Source: Prochlorococcus sp. AG-347-G22 (GTDB lineage: Bacteria; Cyanobacteriota; Cyanobacteriia; PCC-6307; Cyanobiaceae). Taken from it: a stretch of DNA of 36,623 nucleotides. The stretch spans positions 1 to 36,623 of the forward strand of contig QCBK01000014.1 in NCBI GenBank assembly GCA_003281635.1, in the 5' to 3' direction. The notes beneath the pieces were generated by a model, which worked only from the letters and a program-made list of their open reading frames with translations, was not told the DNA's origin and ran no database searches. The number at the start of each line of letters is the position of its first letter. Position 1 is the first letter of the stretch. The translations under genes were made by a program, and so were the position numbers. This document shows, piece after piece, positions 9,619 to 18,312 of the stretch.

Positions 9619-10702
9619 TTAATTTGAGGTTTTCAATCCCTTCTAAAACATCAATTGAAATTATTGTGTCATCTTTCGTAAGCTCTTCTAATACATCAAA
9701 TCCATCTACAACGTAACCAAAGGCAGCATTTCTCCCGTCAATTAAATTGCGACCTGCTGGATTTAATTCTGCTTCATATAAAAAGAAGAAAAATTGCGAT
9801 GAGCCATCATCAACTGCGGTATTTGAATGGGACCATCCTAGAGTTCCAAGTGTGGCAAAAGGTAATGTTGGCGTCTCTGTGTAAAGACCTAAATCTTCAA
9901 AAGTTTGATTATAAAAAGTATCTTTTTCATTAGGAATTCTAATTTCTAGGGGAACGTGACGTTCTACGTTTGTTTCAGGATCTATGTAACCAATATCATC
10001 ACCAATTGGATCACCTGTTTGTAGTACAAAAAATTCTTCTGCTCTGTTAATGGGTAAATCTTTGTAGAAGTTTTTTGAAGATAAATCTATAAATGCTCCT
10101 GCTGTAAGTGGGGCGTTAAATCCATCAACAATTGCTTGGATATTTCCTTTGGAGGTTTTTATATTGACTTTTGCTCTGCCCAGTAATCTTGGTAAATTAT
10201 CAAATTCCTGAGGAATAGAGTATGGAAATTCTTTTGGTAGAAAATATTCTTCTAATCCACCTATTTTATCTAAAGCATTTCTTCGAGTTGCTATAAATGA
10301 GTATTTATCCTTTGATTTAGAGTAATCTTGAAGGCTATCAAAATTTTCTTTGAGTTCTAAAAATGTTTTTTCAGCAATCTTCTTCTTATCTTTTGGTAAT
10401 TCTTGAATAATTTTACTTTGGTATTTTTTTAGCAAAGATTGACATTTTGTAACAGTTTTCGTAAGAGCTGGCCATCTTCCGCCTCTTACAAGGTCACTAG
10501 TTTCTTCCAATTTGTGTTGAATTTCTTGTAACTCAACTTGCTTGATAGGGAGTGCGTTTCTGAGGATTGCATTAGGGTCTTTTACTGCATTCCCAGTAGG
10601 TAAATCAGCTAATACTTGAATAGGTTTTAAAAGAAAAACATGTAAAATTACAATCGATAGAATTAAAAAAAGTTTGTTCTGATTTGATAAGAATTTTTGC
10701 AT
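9611..10702 (-). CDS. lumenal cyclophilin-type peptidyl-prolyl isomerase (TLP40/CYP38-like)
   Basis: A 363-aa exported protein: Sec-type signal peptide (positive N-terminus, hydrophobic 11-25, cleavage likely after VLA at 32), an N-terminal helical region (about 45-155) as in plant CYP38/TLP40, and a C-terminal cyclophilin domain (about 177-358) with FVLQTGDPIGDD, SSQFFFFLYEAELN and AAFGYVVDGFDVLEEL. Plant and cyanobacterial relatives reside in the thylakoid lumen and help photosystem II assembly; that role is inferred by homology. The cyclophilin active site is divergent, as in this subfamily. It starts 44 bases from the divergent efp gene and runs into thiL. Confidence 0.9.
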   Translation of the reverse strand: MQKFLSNQNKLFLILSIVILHVFLLKPIQVLADLPTGNAVKDPNAILRNALPIKQVELQEIQHKLEETSDLVRGGRWPALTKTVTKCQSLLKKYQSKIIQELPKDKKKIAEKTFLELKENFDSLQDYSKSKDKYSFIATRRNALDKIGGLEEYFLPKEFPYSIPQEFDNLPRLLGRAKVNIKTSKGNIQAIVDGFNAPLTAGAFIDLSSKNFYKDLPINRAEEFFVLQTGDPIGDDIGYIDPETNVERHVPLEIRIPNEKDTFYNQTFEDLGLYTETPTLPFATLGTLGWSHSNTAVDDGSSQFFFFLYEAELNPAGRNLIDGRNAAFGYVVDGFDVLEELTKDDTIISIDVLEGIENLKLNA

Positions 10703-10746
10703 AGCACTCTTGCAGGTTTATGATCCTTGGGGGATGTAATACAGGA

Positions 10747-11307
10747 ATGATTTCCAGTAACGATTTTCGCACAGGTACTACCATCGAATTGGATGGACAA
10801 GTTTGGCGTGTTGTAGAATTTCTACATGTCAAGCCTGGTAAGGGTTCTGCTTTCGTACGAACAAAATTAAAATCAGTTCAAAGCGGCAACGTTGTTGAAA
10901 AAACTTTTCGAGCCGGAGAATCAGTACAACAGGCTATCCTTGAGAAGTCTAACCTGCAGCATACTTATGTGGAGTCTGGTGATTATGTTTTTATGGACAT
11001 GACAAGTTTTGAAGAGACAAGACTCAGCTCTGAACAAATCGGTAAAGGCGCAAAGTATTTGAAAGAGGGAATGGAGGTTAATGTAATTTTTTATAATGGT
11101 AAAGTTTTAGAAGTAGAACTTCCAATATCTATTACTTTGAAAGTTACAGAGACTGATCCAGGAGTTAAAGGTGACACTGCTAGTGGGGGCACGAAACCAG
11201 CTATTCTAGAAACAGGTGCTCAAGTTATGGTTCCTTTATTTATTTCTGTGGGAGAAATGATTAAAGTTGATACTCGAAATGACACTTATCTTGGACGTGA
11301 AAATTAA
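10747..11307 (+). CDS. efp: translation elongation factor P
   Basis: Rescues ribosomes stalled on polyproline stretches. The 186-aa protein begins [17 protein letters not shown], has the loop [10 protein letters not shown] with the tip lysine K32 that is modified in some bacteria, and has the three beta-barrel domains, including the family signature near [13 protein letters not shown]. An in-frame ATG at 10720 exists, but ATG 10747 matches the family N-terminus. The stop overlaps the accB start by one base (TAATG), an arrangement common in cyanobacteria. Confidence 0.96.
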   Translation: MISSNDFRTGTTIELDGQVWRVVEFLHVKPGKGSAFVRTKLKSVQSGNVVEKTFRAGESVQQAILEKSNLQHTYVESGDYVFMDMTSFEETRLSSEQIGKGAKYLKEGMEVNVIFYNGKVLEVELPISITLKVTETDPGVKGDTASGGTKPAILETGAQVMVPLFISVGEMIKVDTRNDTYLGREN

Positions 11308-11813
11308 TGGCTATGAAATTAGATCATGATGACTTAGATCGCTTAATAGAGAAAATCTCTACAAGTGATATACAAGAGTTCTCGCTAGAGGGAGAAGATT
11401 TTAAACTCGAAATAAAAAGGAATGTATTTGATCAGAATCAAGTTATTAATAATTTAGTTTCTAATACTTCATCTGATAAGCAAACAATTTCTAATCAAAA
11501 AACTATTAATGATAATATCCCTGTTGTTAATGAGCCTGAAGCACCTCAGGTGGCACCGCCAGGACGTTCTGACCTAACTGAAATTACTTCTCCTATGGTT
11601 GGGACATTTTATAGGGCTGCAGCGCCTGGTGAGGAGCCATTTGTCGAAGTAGGAAATAACGTAAAGGTCGGTCAAACTATTTGTATTTTAGAAGCAATGA
11701 AGTTAATGAATGAAATTGAATCTGAATTTAATGCTGAAATAGTAGAGATTCTCGTTGAAAATGGAACACCAGTTGAATTTGGTCAAGTTTTAATGCGTGT
11801 TAAGCAGTCTTGA
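11307..11813 (+). CDS. accB: biotin carboxyl carrier protein of acetyl-CoA carboxylase
   Basis: Carries carboxy-biotin between the biotin carboxylase and carboxyltransferase in fatty acid synthesis. In 168 aa: an N-terminal helical region, a Pro/Ala-containing linker (about 70-90), and the biotinyl domain with the biotinylated lysine K132 in LEAMKLMNEIE, ending VLMRVKQS. Coupled to efp by a one-base overlap. The last 24 bases overlap the convergent pdxA gene. Confidence 0.96.
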   Translation: MAMKLDHDDLDRLIEKISTSDIQEFSLEGEDFKLEIKRNVFDQNQVINNLVSNTSSDKQTISNQKTINDNIPVVNEPEAPQVAPPGRSDLTEITSPMVGTFYRAAAPGEEPFVEVGNNVKVGQTICILEAMKLMNEIESEFNAEIVEILVENGTPVEFGQVLMRVKQS

Positions 11814-12824
11814 ATTGTTAGTCATCTCTACGGCAGCCTTAATAGCCTCAATCATGCTTTGAGATTGAGCGATTCCTTTGCCAGCAATATCAAATCCCGT
11901 TCCATGATCTGGAGATGTTCTTATAAAAGGTAAACCGATTGTGGTATTTACTGAGTAATTAAGAGCTATCATTTTCATTGGTATTAAACCTTGATCATGA
12001 TACATAGCAAGAATGCCATCATGTTTTTCAGCATTTTTGTCATTCCACGCTTTTATTGATGAATTCCAGCAACTATCTGGAGATAAAGGACCTAATAATT
12101 CAATACTTCTATTTTTTTCATTCCAAGTAATTAATGCATCATTAAGCCAATCTTTCTCTTCATTACCTAGAACGCCTTCTTCACCGGCATGAGGGTTTAT
12201 CCCTGCTACTTTTAAACTAGGTTTATCAGTATAGGTATTACAAAAATCTTTAAAAAGATCCAATTTAGAGTGGATTAAGTCTGTAGTTAATTTCTTGGGA
12301 ACCTCAGAAAGGGCTATGTGGGTTGTAGCTAATAAAGTATTAAATCTCCAACCAGTAATTGGTGATTTAGCTGTGAATAGCATGCCAACATTTTTTACTC
12401 CACATGATTTTGCTAGTACTTCAGTTTGACCAGAAAAATAATGACCTGCTAGGTACCATGATTTCTTGCAAATTGGTCCAGTTACAAGTGCTGAATTGGG
12501 ATATTGTTTTACAATTTCTATTGCGTTTGTTAAATATTGGAAACTTGCATTGCCGTAACTTGATTTAGGGTCATTATCTGATGTGGCAATTTCGAGATCA
12601 TGTATCTTGAAATTTTTAGGATTTGCAAGTTTTTCTAATCCTAATGACCTAAGATATTTATATGTATTTTGTAGATTTTTTTTTGAACCAACTAATACAT
12701 AATCTATATTTTTGGGTATCTGACTAGAACAAAGTGCTTTTAAGATTATTTCAGGTCCAATACCTGACTCATCTCCAACGCTTAGTACTACCTTCGATAT
12801 TTTATTAGTTTTTTGACAATTCAT
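11790..12824 (-). CDS. pdxA: 4-hydroxythreonine-4-phosphate dehydrogenase
   Basis: Oxidises 4-phosphohydroxy-L-threonine in the DXP-dependent route to pyridoxal 5'-phosphate. The 344-aa protein shows the PdxA features: N-terminal VVLSVGDESGIGPEI, the metal-binding histidine region TTHIALSEVP, GINPHAGEEGVLGNEE, MYHDQGLIPMKM and RTSPDHGTGFDIAGKG. The gene lies 14 bases downstream of the epimerase gene on the same strand, suggesting cotranscription. Confidence 0.94.
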   Translation of the reverse strand: MNCQKTNKISKVVLSVGDESGIGPEIILKALCSSQIPKNIDYVLVGSKKNLQNTYKYLRSLGLEKLANPKNFKIHDLEIATSDNDPKSSYGNASFQYLTNAIEIVKQYPNSALVTGPICKKSWYLAGHYFSGQTEVLAKSCGVKNVGMLFTAKSPITGWRFNTLLATTHIALSEVPKKLTTDLIHSKLDLFKDFCNTYTDKPSLKVAGINPHAGEEGVLGNEEKDWLNDALITWNEKNRSIELLGPLSPDSCWNSSIKAWNDKNAEKHDGILAMYHDQGLIPMKMIALNYSVNTTIGLPFIRTSPDHGTGFDIAGKGIAQSQSMIEAIKAAVEMTNNSRLLNTH

Positions 12825-12838
12825 AAAAAGTTTTTAAT

Positions 12839-13726
12839 TTAAATTTTTTTACTGTTCAGATAGCAATTTCGTAAGCCTAATTTATAGTTTTTATAAATTA
12901 GTTTATATCCGAGTGTTTCGCATAAAAGTTTGTTTGAAACTCTTCTATTTTCCATCCAAAAAGATTGAGCGATAGGAGATAATACATCTTTTACATCCTC
13001 AAATAATATTGGCTTAGGCATTGTTAAACCAAGTAAATCGTAGCAATATTGAATAACTTCTATCTGAGAACAGGGCTCATCATCTGTAATATTTATGATT
13101 TGGTGAAACTTTAAATAATCTTTATTTTGTAATAAAAAAATAATCGCATGTGTAATATCAGCAACATGAACTCTTGAAAATACTTGAGCTTTTTTTAAGA
13201 TAACGCGAATTTTTTGATTTTTGATTGCTTCAAATGTGGATCTTCCAGGTCCATAGATGCCAGGTAATCTAAAAATTTGTACGGGCAAACTAGATTCAAT
13301 CCATTTTTTTTCGCAATTTAATCTATTATGACTCCTTTTTTGAAAAGGATTAGGCTGATCTGTCTCAGATACCCAACCACCTTCAGTATTTCCATATACT
13401 CCTGTGGTAGATAAATATCCAACCCATTCAAGGGGTAAATCTTGTAATTTATTTTGAAGGCTTTCTAGTACTGGATCATTACCATTTTTGTCAGGAGGTA
13501 TGCAACTAAGAATATGCGTTACTCCATCAAAAATTTCATCATCTGGAACTATACCGTTTTCACTGTTGAAAATAAAATTATTTGGATCTTTGTTTGCAGA
13601 TCTTGAGGTTGTTAAAACAGTGCAACCGAGTTTTCTTATGGTTTTTGCAAAAAAACTACCGCTGAAACCACTTCCCAAGATTAAAAATTTATTTTTATTG
13701 CCTATTAAACTTGCAGGATTCTTCAT
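12839..13726 (-). CDS. NAD-dependent epimerase/dehydratase (atypical SDR family)
   Basis: A 295-aa Rossmann-fold protein of the extended/atypical SDR group similar to YeeZ-type proteins. The dinucleotide-binding motif LGSGFSGSFFAKT lies at about residues 17-29. YLSTTGVYG (about 104-112) carries the SDR tyrosine-type strand, and FRLPGIYGPGRS (about 152-163) is typical of sugar-nucleotide epimerases. The usual YxxxK pair is not obvious, so the reaction cannot be assigned. It probably shares a transcript with pdxA. Confidence 0.82.
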   Translation of the reverse strand: MKNPASLIGNKNKFLILGSGFSGSFFAKTIRKLGCTVLTTSRSANKDPNNFIFNSENGIVPDDEIFDGVTHILSCIPPDKNGNDPVLESLQNKLQDLPLEWVGYLSTTGVYGNTEGGWVSETDQPNPFQKRSHNRLNCEKKWIESSLPVQIFRLPGIYGPGRSTFEAIKNQKIRVILKKAQVFSRVHVADITHAIIFLLQNKDYLKFHQIINITDDEPCSQIEVIQYCYDLLGLTMPKPILFEDVKDVLSPIAQSFWMENRRVSNKLLCETLGYKLIYKNYKLGLRNCYLNSKKI

Positions 13727-13761
13727 GCTGGGTTAGAGTAGTACATATGTATTAATTGATA

Positions 13762-13989
13762 ATGAAGACAGCTTTTGAGTCCGATTTAAAGTCAAAAACT
13801 TTCTGTATTAGCAAAAGTTACCCCCTTCTAGCAGAAAAAGAAGTAAGTTCAATTAGTTTTAAATTCTACCAAAAGTTATTTGTCTTTCTTATTTCATTTT
13901 CGACAATTTTAATATTACCAGAATCGCCAAAAGAATTGGAAAATATATGTGAGGCTTACAATTCTAGACAAATATGTAATGTTTGGTAG
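13762..13989 (+). CDS. small secreted or membrane-anchored protein, unknown function
   Basis: A 75-aa protein I do not recognise. After a polar N-terminus, residues about 38-54 form one hydrophobic segment (KLFVFLISFSTILILP), followed by a short tail with two cysteines (ENICEAYNSRQICNVW) that could form a disulfide outside the cytosol. The frame opens at TTG 13756; ATG 13762 is taken as start. The stop is directly adjacent to the convergent HNH gene stop. Small proteins of this build are common in picocyanobacteria; function is unknown. Confidence 0.62.
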   Translation: MKTAFESDLKSKTFCISKSYPLLAEKEVSSISFKFYQKLFVFLISFSTILILPESPKELENICEAYNSRQICNVW

Positions 13990-14391
13990 TCAAGCGGCCT
14001 TATATGCTGATTTATCTTTTATGTAATTTTTATTTTTTACCTTAAAATTAGGATTGGCCCATTGTAGTAATCTTATAGCTAATCTTAAATCTCCTTCTAA
14101 CCAAGCTCTTATAGCCATTGCTCTTCGTGGATCATAAAATTTTTGCTTCCTATACCAATACAAAGCATTTTCATCTGATTTGTCCCCATTACATGAAAGA
14201 CATGCAGGGACACAGTTTTCTGTTGTACTTAATCCTCCTTGGCTTTGTGGTATTACATGGTCAATAGATTCAGATGGTTTTCCGCAATATATACAACTTT
14301 TTCCAGTAAACTTATGAATAGATTTTCGCCATTGTCTCAGTCTGAACTTAGGACATAAATCCTCTAAAAACACCGCATCATTAATATGCAT
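13990..14391 (-). CDS. HNH endonuclease domain protein
   Basis: A 133-aa protein with a complete HNH/zinc module: C33-x2-C36 (SCIYCGKPS), the catalytic DHVIPQSQGG with D44-H45, N59 in STTENC, and C64-x2-C67 (CLSCNGDK). A basic helical C-terminus follows. Stand-alone HNH proteins with this DHVIPxSxGG block are conserved across cyanobacteria, usually with no methyltransferase partner, which argues against a restriction enzyme; their physiological role is not established. All zinc and catalytic residues are present, in contrast with the broken HNH gene at 22500. Spacer 14392-14555 upstream shows no gene. Confidence 0.88.
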   Translation of the reverse strand: MHINDAVFLEDLCPKFRLRQWRKSIHKFTGKSCIYCGKPSESIDHVIPQSQGGLSTTENCVPACLSCNGDKSDENALYWYRKQKFYDPRRAMAIRAWLEGDLRLAIRLLQWANPNFKVKNKNYIKDKSAYKAA

Positions 14392-14555
14392 TCAGAATAT
14401 TTAGTTAAATAAATAATCGCTTGAATATATTAAAAGTCAACATTTAATTTTGCTTTTTAGCCTAAATTTGCTAGTAAAAATATTATTTAGTGTGTTTAGA
14501 TACAAAAACGTATTTATAAAATTTAGAAAAGTTAATTATCTTTTGGAACCCTTTA

Positions 14556-15020
14556 TCAATAACTATATCTATCAAGTGTTTCATCTCTAAATTCTTCAGA
14601 AATTTCTTCATTAGTTTCTTCTAATTCTTTTTCTAATTTTTTTCTTTTGTTTTCTCTATCTTTTGCCTCTTTTTCTTTTCTTTTTTCTTCTTTTTCTAAA
14701 TCTCGTATTAGTTTTCTATTTGGATGAAGATTATCTAAATATTCAATACAATAACTAAATTTTTCTCTTTCTCTTATGACTGTTTCAGTAATTTGCGCTG
14801 CTGCATTTTTAGGAGAAACTTTGAAGAATCCGCCTTTTTGTTTTTTTATATACGTGTAAGCTGCATCCCAACTACTTTCATGGTCATTTCCGCCATCTCT
14901 CATGGTACAAAAAATTTCCGCTCCAAATGCACTTGCATTTACTTTTGGTGTAGTCAGGATTAGAGGAGTGAAAATTCCCAACGCTAATGGTATTAGTTTT
15001 TTCTTATTTAATCTTTGCAT
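14556..15020 (-). CDS. secreted protein with charged coiled-coil tail, unknown function
   Basis: A 154-aa protein. Residues 1-30 form a clear signal peptide (KKK, hydrophobic LIPLALGIFTPLILTT, cleavage near NASA). The mature part has a conserved-looking block (FGAEIFCTMRDGG, ESSWDAAYTYI) with two cysteines, C38 and C91, likely to form a disulfide. Residues about 101-145 are almost entirely Lys/Glu/Arg and probably a helix or coiled coil. The family is not recognised; it is likely periplasmic or lumenal. Its neighbours give no functional hint. Confidence 0.8.
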   Translation of the reverse strand: MQRLNKKKLIPLALGIFTPLILTTPKVNASAFGAEIFCTMRDGGNDHESSWDAAYTYIKKQKGGFFKVSPKNAAAQITETVIREREKFSYCIEYLDNLHPNRKLIRDLEKEEKRKEKEAKDRENKRKKLEKELEETNEEISEEFRDETLDRYSY

Positions 15021-15076
15021 TAGGCTTTTATCTTCTATTTAAAAATATCTTTTATTGTGAATATGTCTATAGAAAT

Positions 15077-15589
15077 TTAAGATTTAATCACTCCAAATAT
15101 ATTCAAGCATTTTACAACTAAAGGAAGAATTAAGAGTACAGTAATCAATCTTACAGCGTGTAAAGTTGCCACCGCAGGTCCTACTCCGTATTCAGACCCC
15201 ACCAAACTCATTCCGCTAATTCCTCCTGGTGCAGCTCCTAGAATTGTTGTAATGATATCTATATTAAGTAATCTGCTTGTCCATAATCCAATTACTAATC
15301 CAGTAATAACTAAAGTAAAAGTTATTAATATAGCTGGCTTCCATAAATTTTGAATATCAACTAATGAGTCTTTTGTTAATGATGTACCAATGACTGTTCC
15401 AATGCCGATTTCTAAAATTGTTCTTGTTCCTATTGGCCACTCTGCAATTTGAACTTTGCCACTTATGCTAAGTATGCTTGCGCCTATTAAAGCGCCTGCT
15501 AAAGGAGCCGCAGGAATACCTGTTTTAAGAGCTAAGGCTCCAAAAAGACAACCTGCAAAAAGATAATAGAAAAGATTTATGTTAGGCAT
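15077..15589 (-). CDS. AbrB-family membrane protein, single-repeat form
   Basis: A 170-aa, highly hydrophobic protein with about five membrane segments. The segment TTILGAAPGGISGMSLVGSEYG matches the AbrB/COG3180 membrane family (often mislabelled ammonia monooxygenase; unrelated to the AbrB transcription factor). Usual members are about 350 aa with two copies of the domain; this one has only one, so it presumably functions as a dimer. The frame opens at TTG 15598, but ATG 15589 (MPNINLFYY) is the better start. Substrate unknown. Confidence 0.8.
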   Translation of the reverse strand: MPNINLFYYLFAGCLFGALALKTGIPAAPLAGALIGASILSISGKVQIAEWPIGTRTILEIGIGTVIGTSLTKDSLVDIQNLWKPAILITFTLVITGLVIGLWTSRLLNIDIITTILGAAPGGISGMSLVGSEYGVGPAVATLHAVRLITVLLILPLVVKCLNIFGVIKS

Positions 15590-15618
15590 AAATTTCAAGG
15601 ATGTTTGAATATAATATT

Positions 15619-15638
15619 AAAAAAAAAAAATTTTTTTT
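15619..15638. other. A12-T8 tract
   Basis: Twelve A followed by eight T form a perfect A/T palindrome in the spacer between the AbrB-family gene and the small forward ORF at 15723. Such runs bend or stiffen DNA, and transcripts across it end in U-runs on either strand. No regulator site can be named. Confidence 0.5.
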
Positions 15639-15722
15639 AAGTTTATAGTCAAATAATATTTTTAGTTTCCTCTCGAAATGTCCCTTTTTGCTGGCATAAT
15701 ATTAACTAAAGCATGAATTTTT

Positions 15723-15920
15723 ATGTCTTCACAAATTTCATACAAAGATAATAAAAACCGCATAAAGAAAAAATTATCTTTTTTTGAGGGTGGCCACCAG
15801 CTCGAAAAATTAGAATTTGCACTTGCCATTGCTCAAACCAAGGGTGATGAAAAAAAATCAATCGTTCTTAGAAAAAAGATTGTTGAATTAGGCGGAAATG
15901 TTGAAGAGCCAGGCACTTAA
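15723..15920 (+). CDS. small basic helical protein, unknown function
   Basis: A 65-aa protein with no signal peptide or membrane segment. The N-terminus is basic (NKNRIKKKLSFFEGG), and the rest looks like two amphipathic helices (QLEKLEFALAIAQTK and KKSIVLRKKIVELGG). The family is not recognised. The codon pattern and the clean ATG support a real gene. The stop lies one base from the stop of the convergent aminotransferase gene. Confidence 0.62.
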   Translation: MSSQISYKDNKNRIKKKLSFFEGGHQLEKLEFALAIAQTKGDEKKSIVLRKKIVELGGNVEEPGT

Positions 15921-15921
15921 C

Positions 15922-17085
15922 TTAATTTCCCTCTAGAAATTTTGATACCATAACTAATGCTTCGCCAGCTTGTTGGGCTGTAATTTTACCTAGCTTAAGA
16001 AGTGTATTACTCATAGCAGATACTACTGTAATAATATCTCTATCATTTACATATCCTAAGTGCCCGACTCTGAATATTTTCCCCTTCAAATGATCTTGAC
16101 CACCTGCAAGTAAAATATCAAAATTATTCTTTATTGTTTTCCTAAATTCTTCAGCATCAATTCCTTCAGTTTTTATTGCAGTAATTGAGGGACTTAAATA
16201 TTTTTCATTAGCAAATAATTTAAGATTTAAAGCCTTTACTGCATTGCTCATTGCTAATTTATGTTTATTGTGCCTTAGGAAAATGTTATCTAAGCCTTCT
16301 TCTCTCATCATTTTTAAGGCTTCATCTAAAGCAAAAACTAAATTAACTGCTGGGGTGTATGGATTGCTGTTAGTTAAAAGACTTTTTCTGTAGGATTTTA
16401 AATTTAAATAAAATTTTGGCAAATTAGATTTTTCTGTAGCTTCCCATGCTTTTTGGCTCATTGCTATAAAGCTAAGCCCTGGAGGGATCATATAGCCTTT
16501 TTGTGATCCTGATGCAACAATATCTAATTTCCATTCATCTACGGGTACATTGCAAGCTCCAAGACTTGTAACGCAGTCTACAATTGATAAAGCTGTGTTG
16601 TGTGCACGAATATATGAACTAATAGTTTCTAAGTCATTAATTACACCTGTTGAGGTTTCAGAATGAGTCAAAATAACCGCCTTTATTTCTTTTTGTTTAT
16701 CTTCCTCTAATACCTTTTTGAATTCTTCTGGATCAAGTGGAGTCCCCCATTCGGAATCAATTTTTATGACTTCTAGACCAAATTCTTTAGCAACTTTTAC
16801 CCATCTTTCGCCAAATTTTCCATTTTCTCCACAAATGACTTTATCTCCTCTACTTAAGGTATTTATTATTCCAGCCTCCATTGCGGCAGTACCACTACCA
16901 GTGATCGTTAGAACATCATTTTGAGTTTGATGAAGCCACTGTAAATTTTTAGTTGTACTCTCTACTAGATCTTGAAATTCTTTACTGCGATGGCCTATCG
17001 GATGCTTACTTAATGCTTGTAAAACTTTTTCTGGAACAGGTGTGGGTCCAGGAATCATCAATGATAATTTTTGTTGTATGGCCAC
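15922..17085 (-). CDS. class V aminotransferase (serine/alanine--glyoxylate type)
   Basis: PLP-dependent aminotransferase of 387 aa. N-terminal LSLMIPGPTPVPEKVL, GSGTAAMEAGI (63-73) and the PLP lysine K196 in ASGSQKGYMIPPG are typical of the serine/alanine-glyoxylate aminotransferase group, which in cyanobacteria handles photorespiratory glyoxylate. Older annotations call this protein soluble hydrogenase small subunit; nothing in the sequence supports a hydrogenase. Start is GTG at 17085, giving the family N-terminus; the next in-frame ATG at 17058 would cut into the conserved block. Amino donor preference cannot be read from sequence. Confidence 0.92.
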   Translation of the reverse strand: MAIQQKLSLMIPGPTPVPEKVLQALSKHPIGHRSKEFQDLVESTTKNLQWLHQTQNDVLTITGSGTAAMEAGIINTLSRGDKVICGENGKFGERWVKVAKEFGLEVIKIDSEWGTPLDPEEFKKVLEEDKQKEIKAVILTHSETSTGVINDLETISSYIRAHNTALSIVDCVTSLGACNVPVDEWKLDIVASGSQKGYMIPPGLSFIAMSQKAWEATEKSNLPKFYLNLKSYRKSLLTNSNPYTPAVNLVFALDEALKMMREEGLDNIFLRHNKHKLAMSNAVKALNLKLFANEKYLSPSITAIKTEGIDAEEFRKTIKNNFDILLAGGQDHLKGKIFRVGHLGYVNDRDIITVVSAMSNTLLKLGKITAQQAGEALVMVSKFLEGN

Positions 17086-17145
17086 TTTTTATTAAATAGG
17101 TCATTCTTAGATTAGTTCTCATTATATATTTTTCAATTACTTGAT

Positions 17146-18258
17146 TTGAAAAAAGGATTTTCTTTACCTTTGTGGGTTGCTGGAGCTGCTAGGTCAGCAT
17201 TAAATAAACTAGTAGGGTTACCATTTAAGAATTATGAGCTTATAAAAATTCCTAATGAAAAAAAAGAAATAAAAATTGAGATTCATTCTGTTGGTTTACT
17301 TAAAGATGACTCGCAGGCATTAGGAATTACGTTTGCAAAGTCTGGCTTAGATCTTGATATTACACAAAACTTAGAGATATGGACAATAGCCTCTTTAGAA
17401 AAAATTTCTCTTAATAATCCTGCTCACACAATTCCAATAAATATTATTGCAGGATATGGTGTAGGCATAAAAGAAGATACATCAGAGATATGCATTTCTA
17501 ATTTTGCCAAGGAAGTTCTATATGAAAATTTATTAGATAGTATTCCTGTAGGCTTTAATTTGAAATTAGAAATTATTTTCCCAAATGGGGTGTTTTTAGC
17601 TGAAAGAACGAGTAATAAGTCATTTGGTATTGTTGATGGACTATCTATTATTGGTACTTCTGCTGAGACTTATTCGAGTGCTTCACCTGATCAATTAGAA
17701 GAGGCTAAAAATAATCTATCAAAAGTAAGTCAAAATGATTTTAAAGGGAAAGTTGTATTTGTTATTGGTGAAAATGGGTTAAATTTGGCTAAAACTTATA
17801 ATGTTAATTTGCCAATTATCAAAATTGGAAATTGGATCGGACCATTATTAGTTGATGCTGCAATAAAAAAAGTCAAAACTGTAATTCTTTTAGGTTATCA
17901 CGGAAAATTAATTAAATTAGCAGGTGGTATTTTTCATACTCATAATCATTTAGCTGATGCAAGAATTGAGATTCTTGTTTATTTAGCTGTTCAAGAAAAG
18001 TTGCCACCTGAAATAATAGATGAATTATCTCAGTTAGATAATCTCGAAAATGCATTACAACTTCTTGAAAGATTCAATAAATCTTTAGCTGATAAATTAT
18101 TCAAGAATTTATCAAATACAATCGAAAAGCGTTCTTTTGCTTATGTAAATAGGTATGTAAAAACCGATATGGAAATCGCATCAATCATTTTTGATAGAAA
18201 AAGGAAAATAAGGTGGGCTGGAATTAACGGTAATAAGTATATTTCTCATTTTCAATGA
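17146..18258 (+). CDS. cbiD: cobalt-precorrin-5B (C1)-methyltransferase
   Basis: SAM-dependent methylation at C1 of the corrin ring in the anaerobic (early cobalt) B12 route, consistent with picocyanobacteria making pseudocobalamin. In 370 aa: N-terminal LPLWVAGAARSALN, a central IIAGYGVGI, NGLSIIGTS-like block (DGLSIIGTSAETYS), and the C-terminal VILLGYHGKLIKLAGGIFHTH, the CbiD hallmark. Start is TTG at 17146; no in-frame ATG fits. The upstream spacer (60 bases) is too short for a cobalamin riboswitch. guaA follows 54 bases downstream. Confidence 0.94.
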   Translation: MKKGFSLPLWVAGAARSALNKLVGLPFKNYELIKIPNEKKEIKIEIHSVGLLKDDSQALGITFAKSGLDLDITQNLEIWTIASLEKISLNNPAHTIPINIIAGYGVGIKEDTSEICISNFAKEVLYENLLDSIPVGFNLKLEIIFPNGVFLAERTSNKSFGIVDGLSIIGTSAETYSSASPDQLEEAKNNLSKVSQNDFKGKVVFVIGENGLNLAKTYNVNLPIIKIGNWIGPLLVDAAIKKVKTVILLGYHGKLIKLAGGIFHTHNHLADARIEILVYLAVQEKLPPEIIDELSQLDNLENALQLLERFNKSLADKLFKNLSNTIEKRSFAYVNRYVKTDMEIASIIFDRKRKIRWAGINGNKYISHFQ

Positions 18259-18312
18259 GATTAATTTTTGATTCATTATGCTTTTGTAAATAAATTGAGT
18301 TAACTTTTATAC

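Noticed and set aside
15922..17085. Soluble hydrogenase small subunit
   Set aside because: A historical label for this family; the PLP lysine and aminotransferase motifs are clear and no hydrogenase metal-binding motif is present.
17086..17145. Cobalamin riboswitch before cbiD
   Set aside because: The spacer is only 60 bases and lacks any B12-box-like segment.
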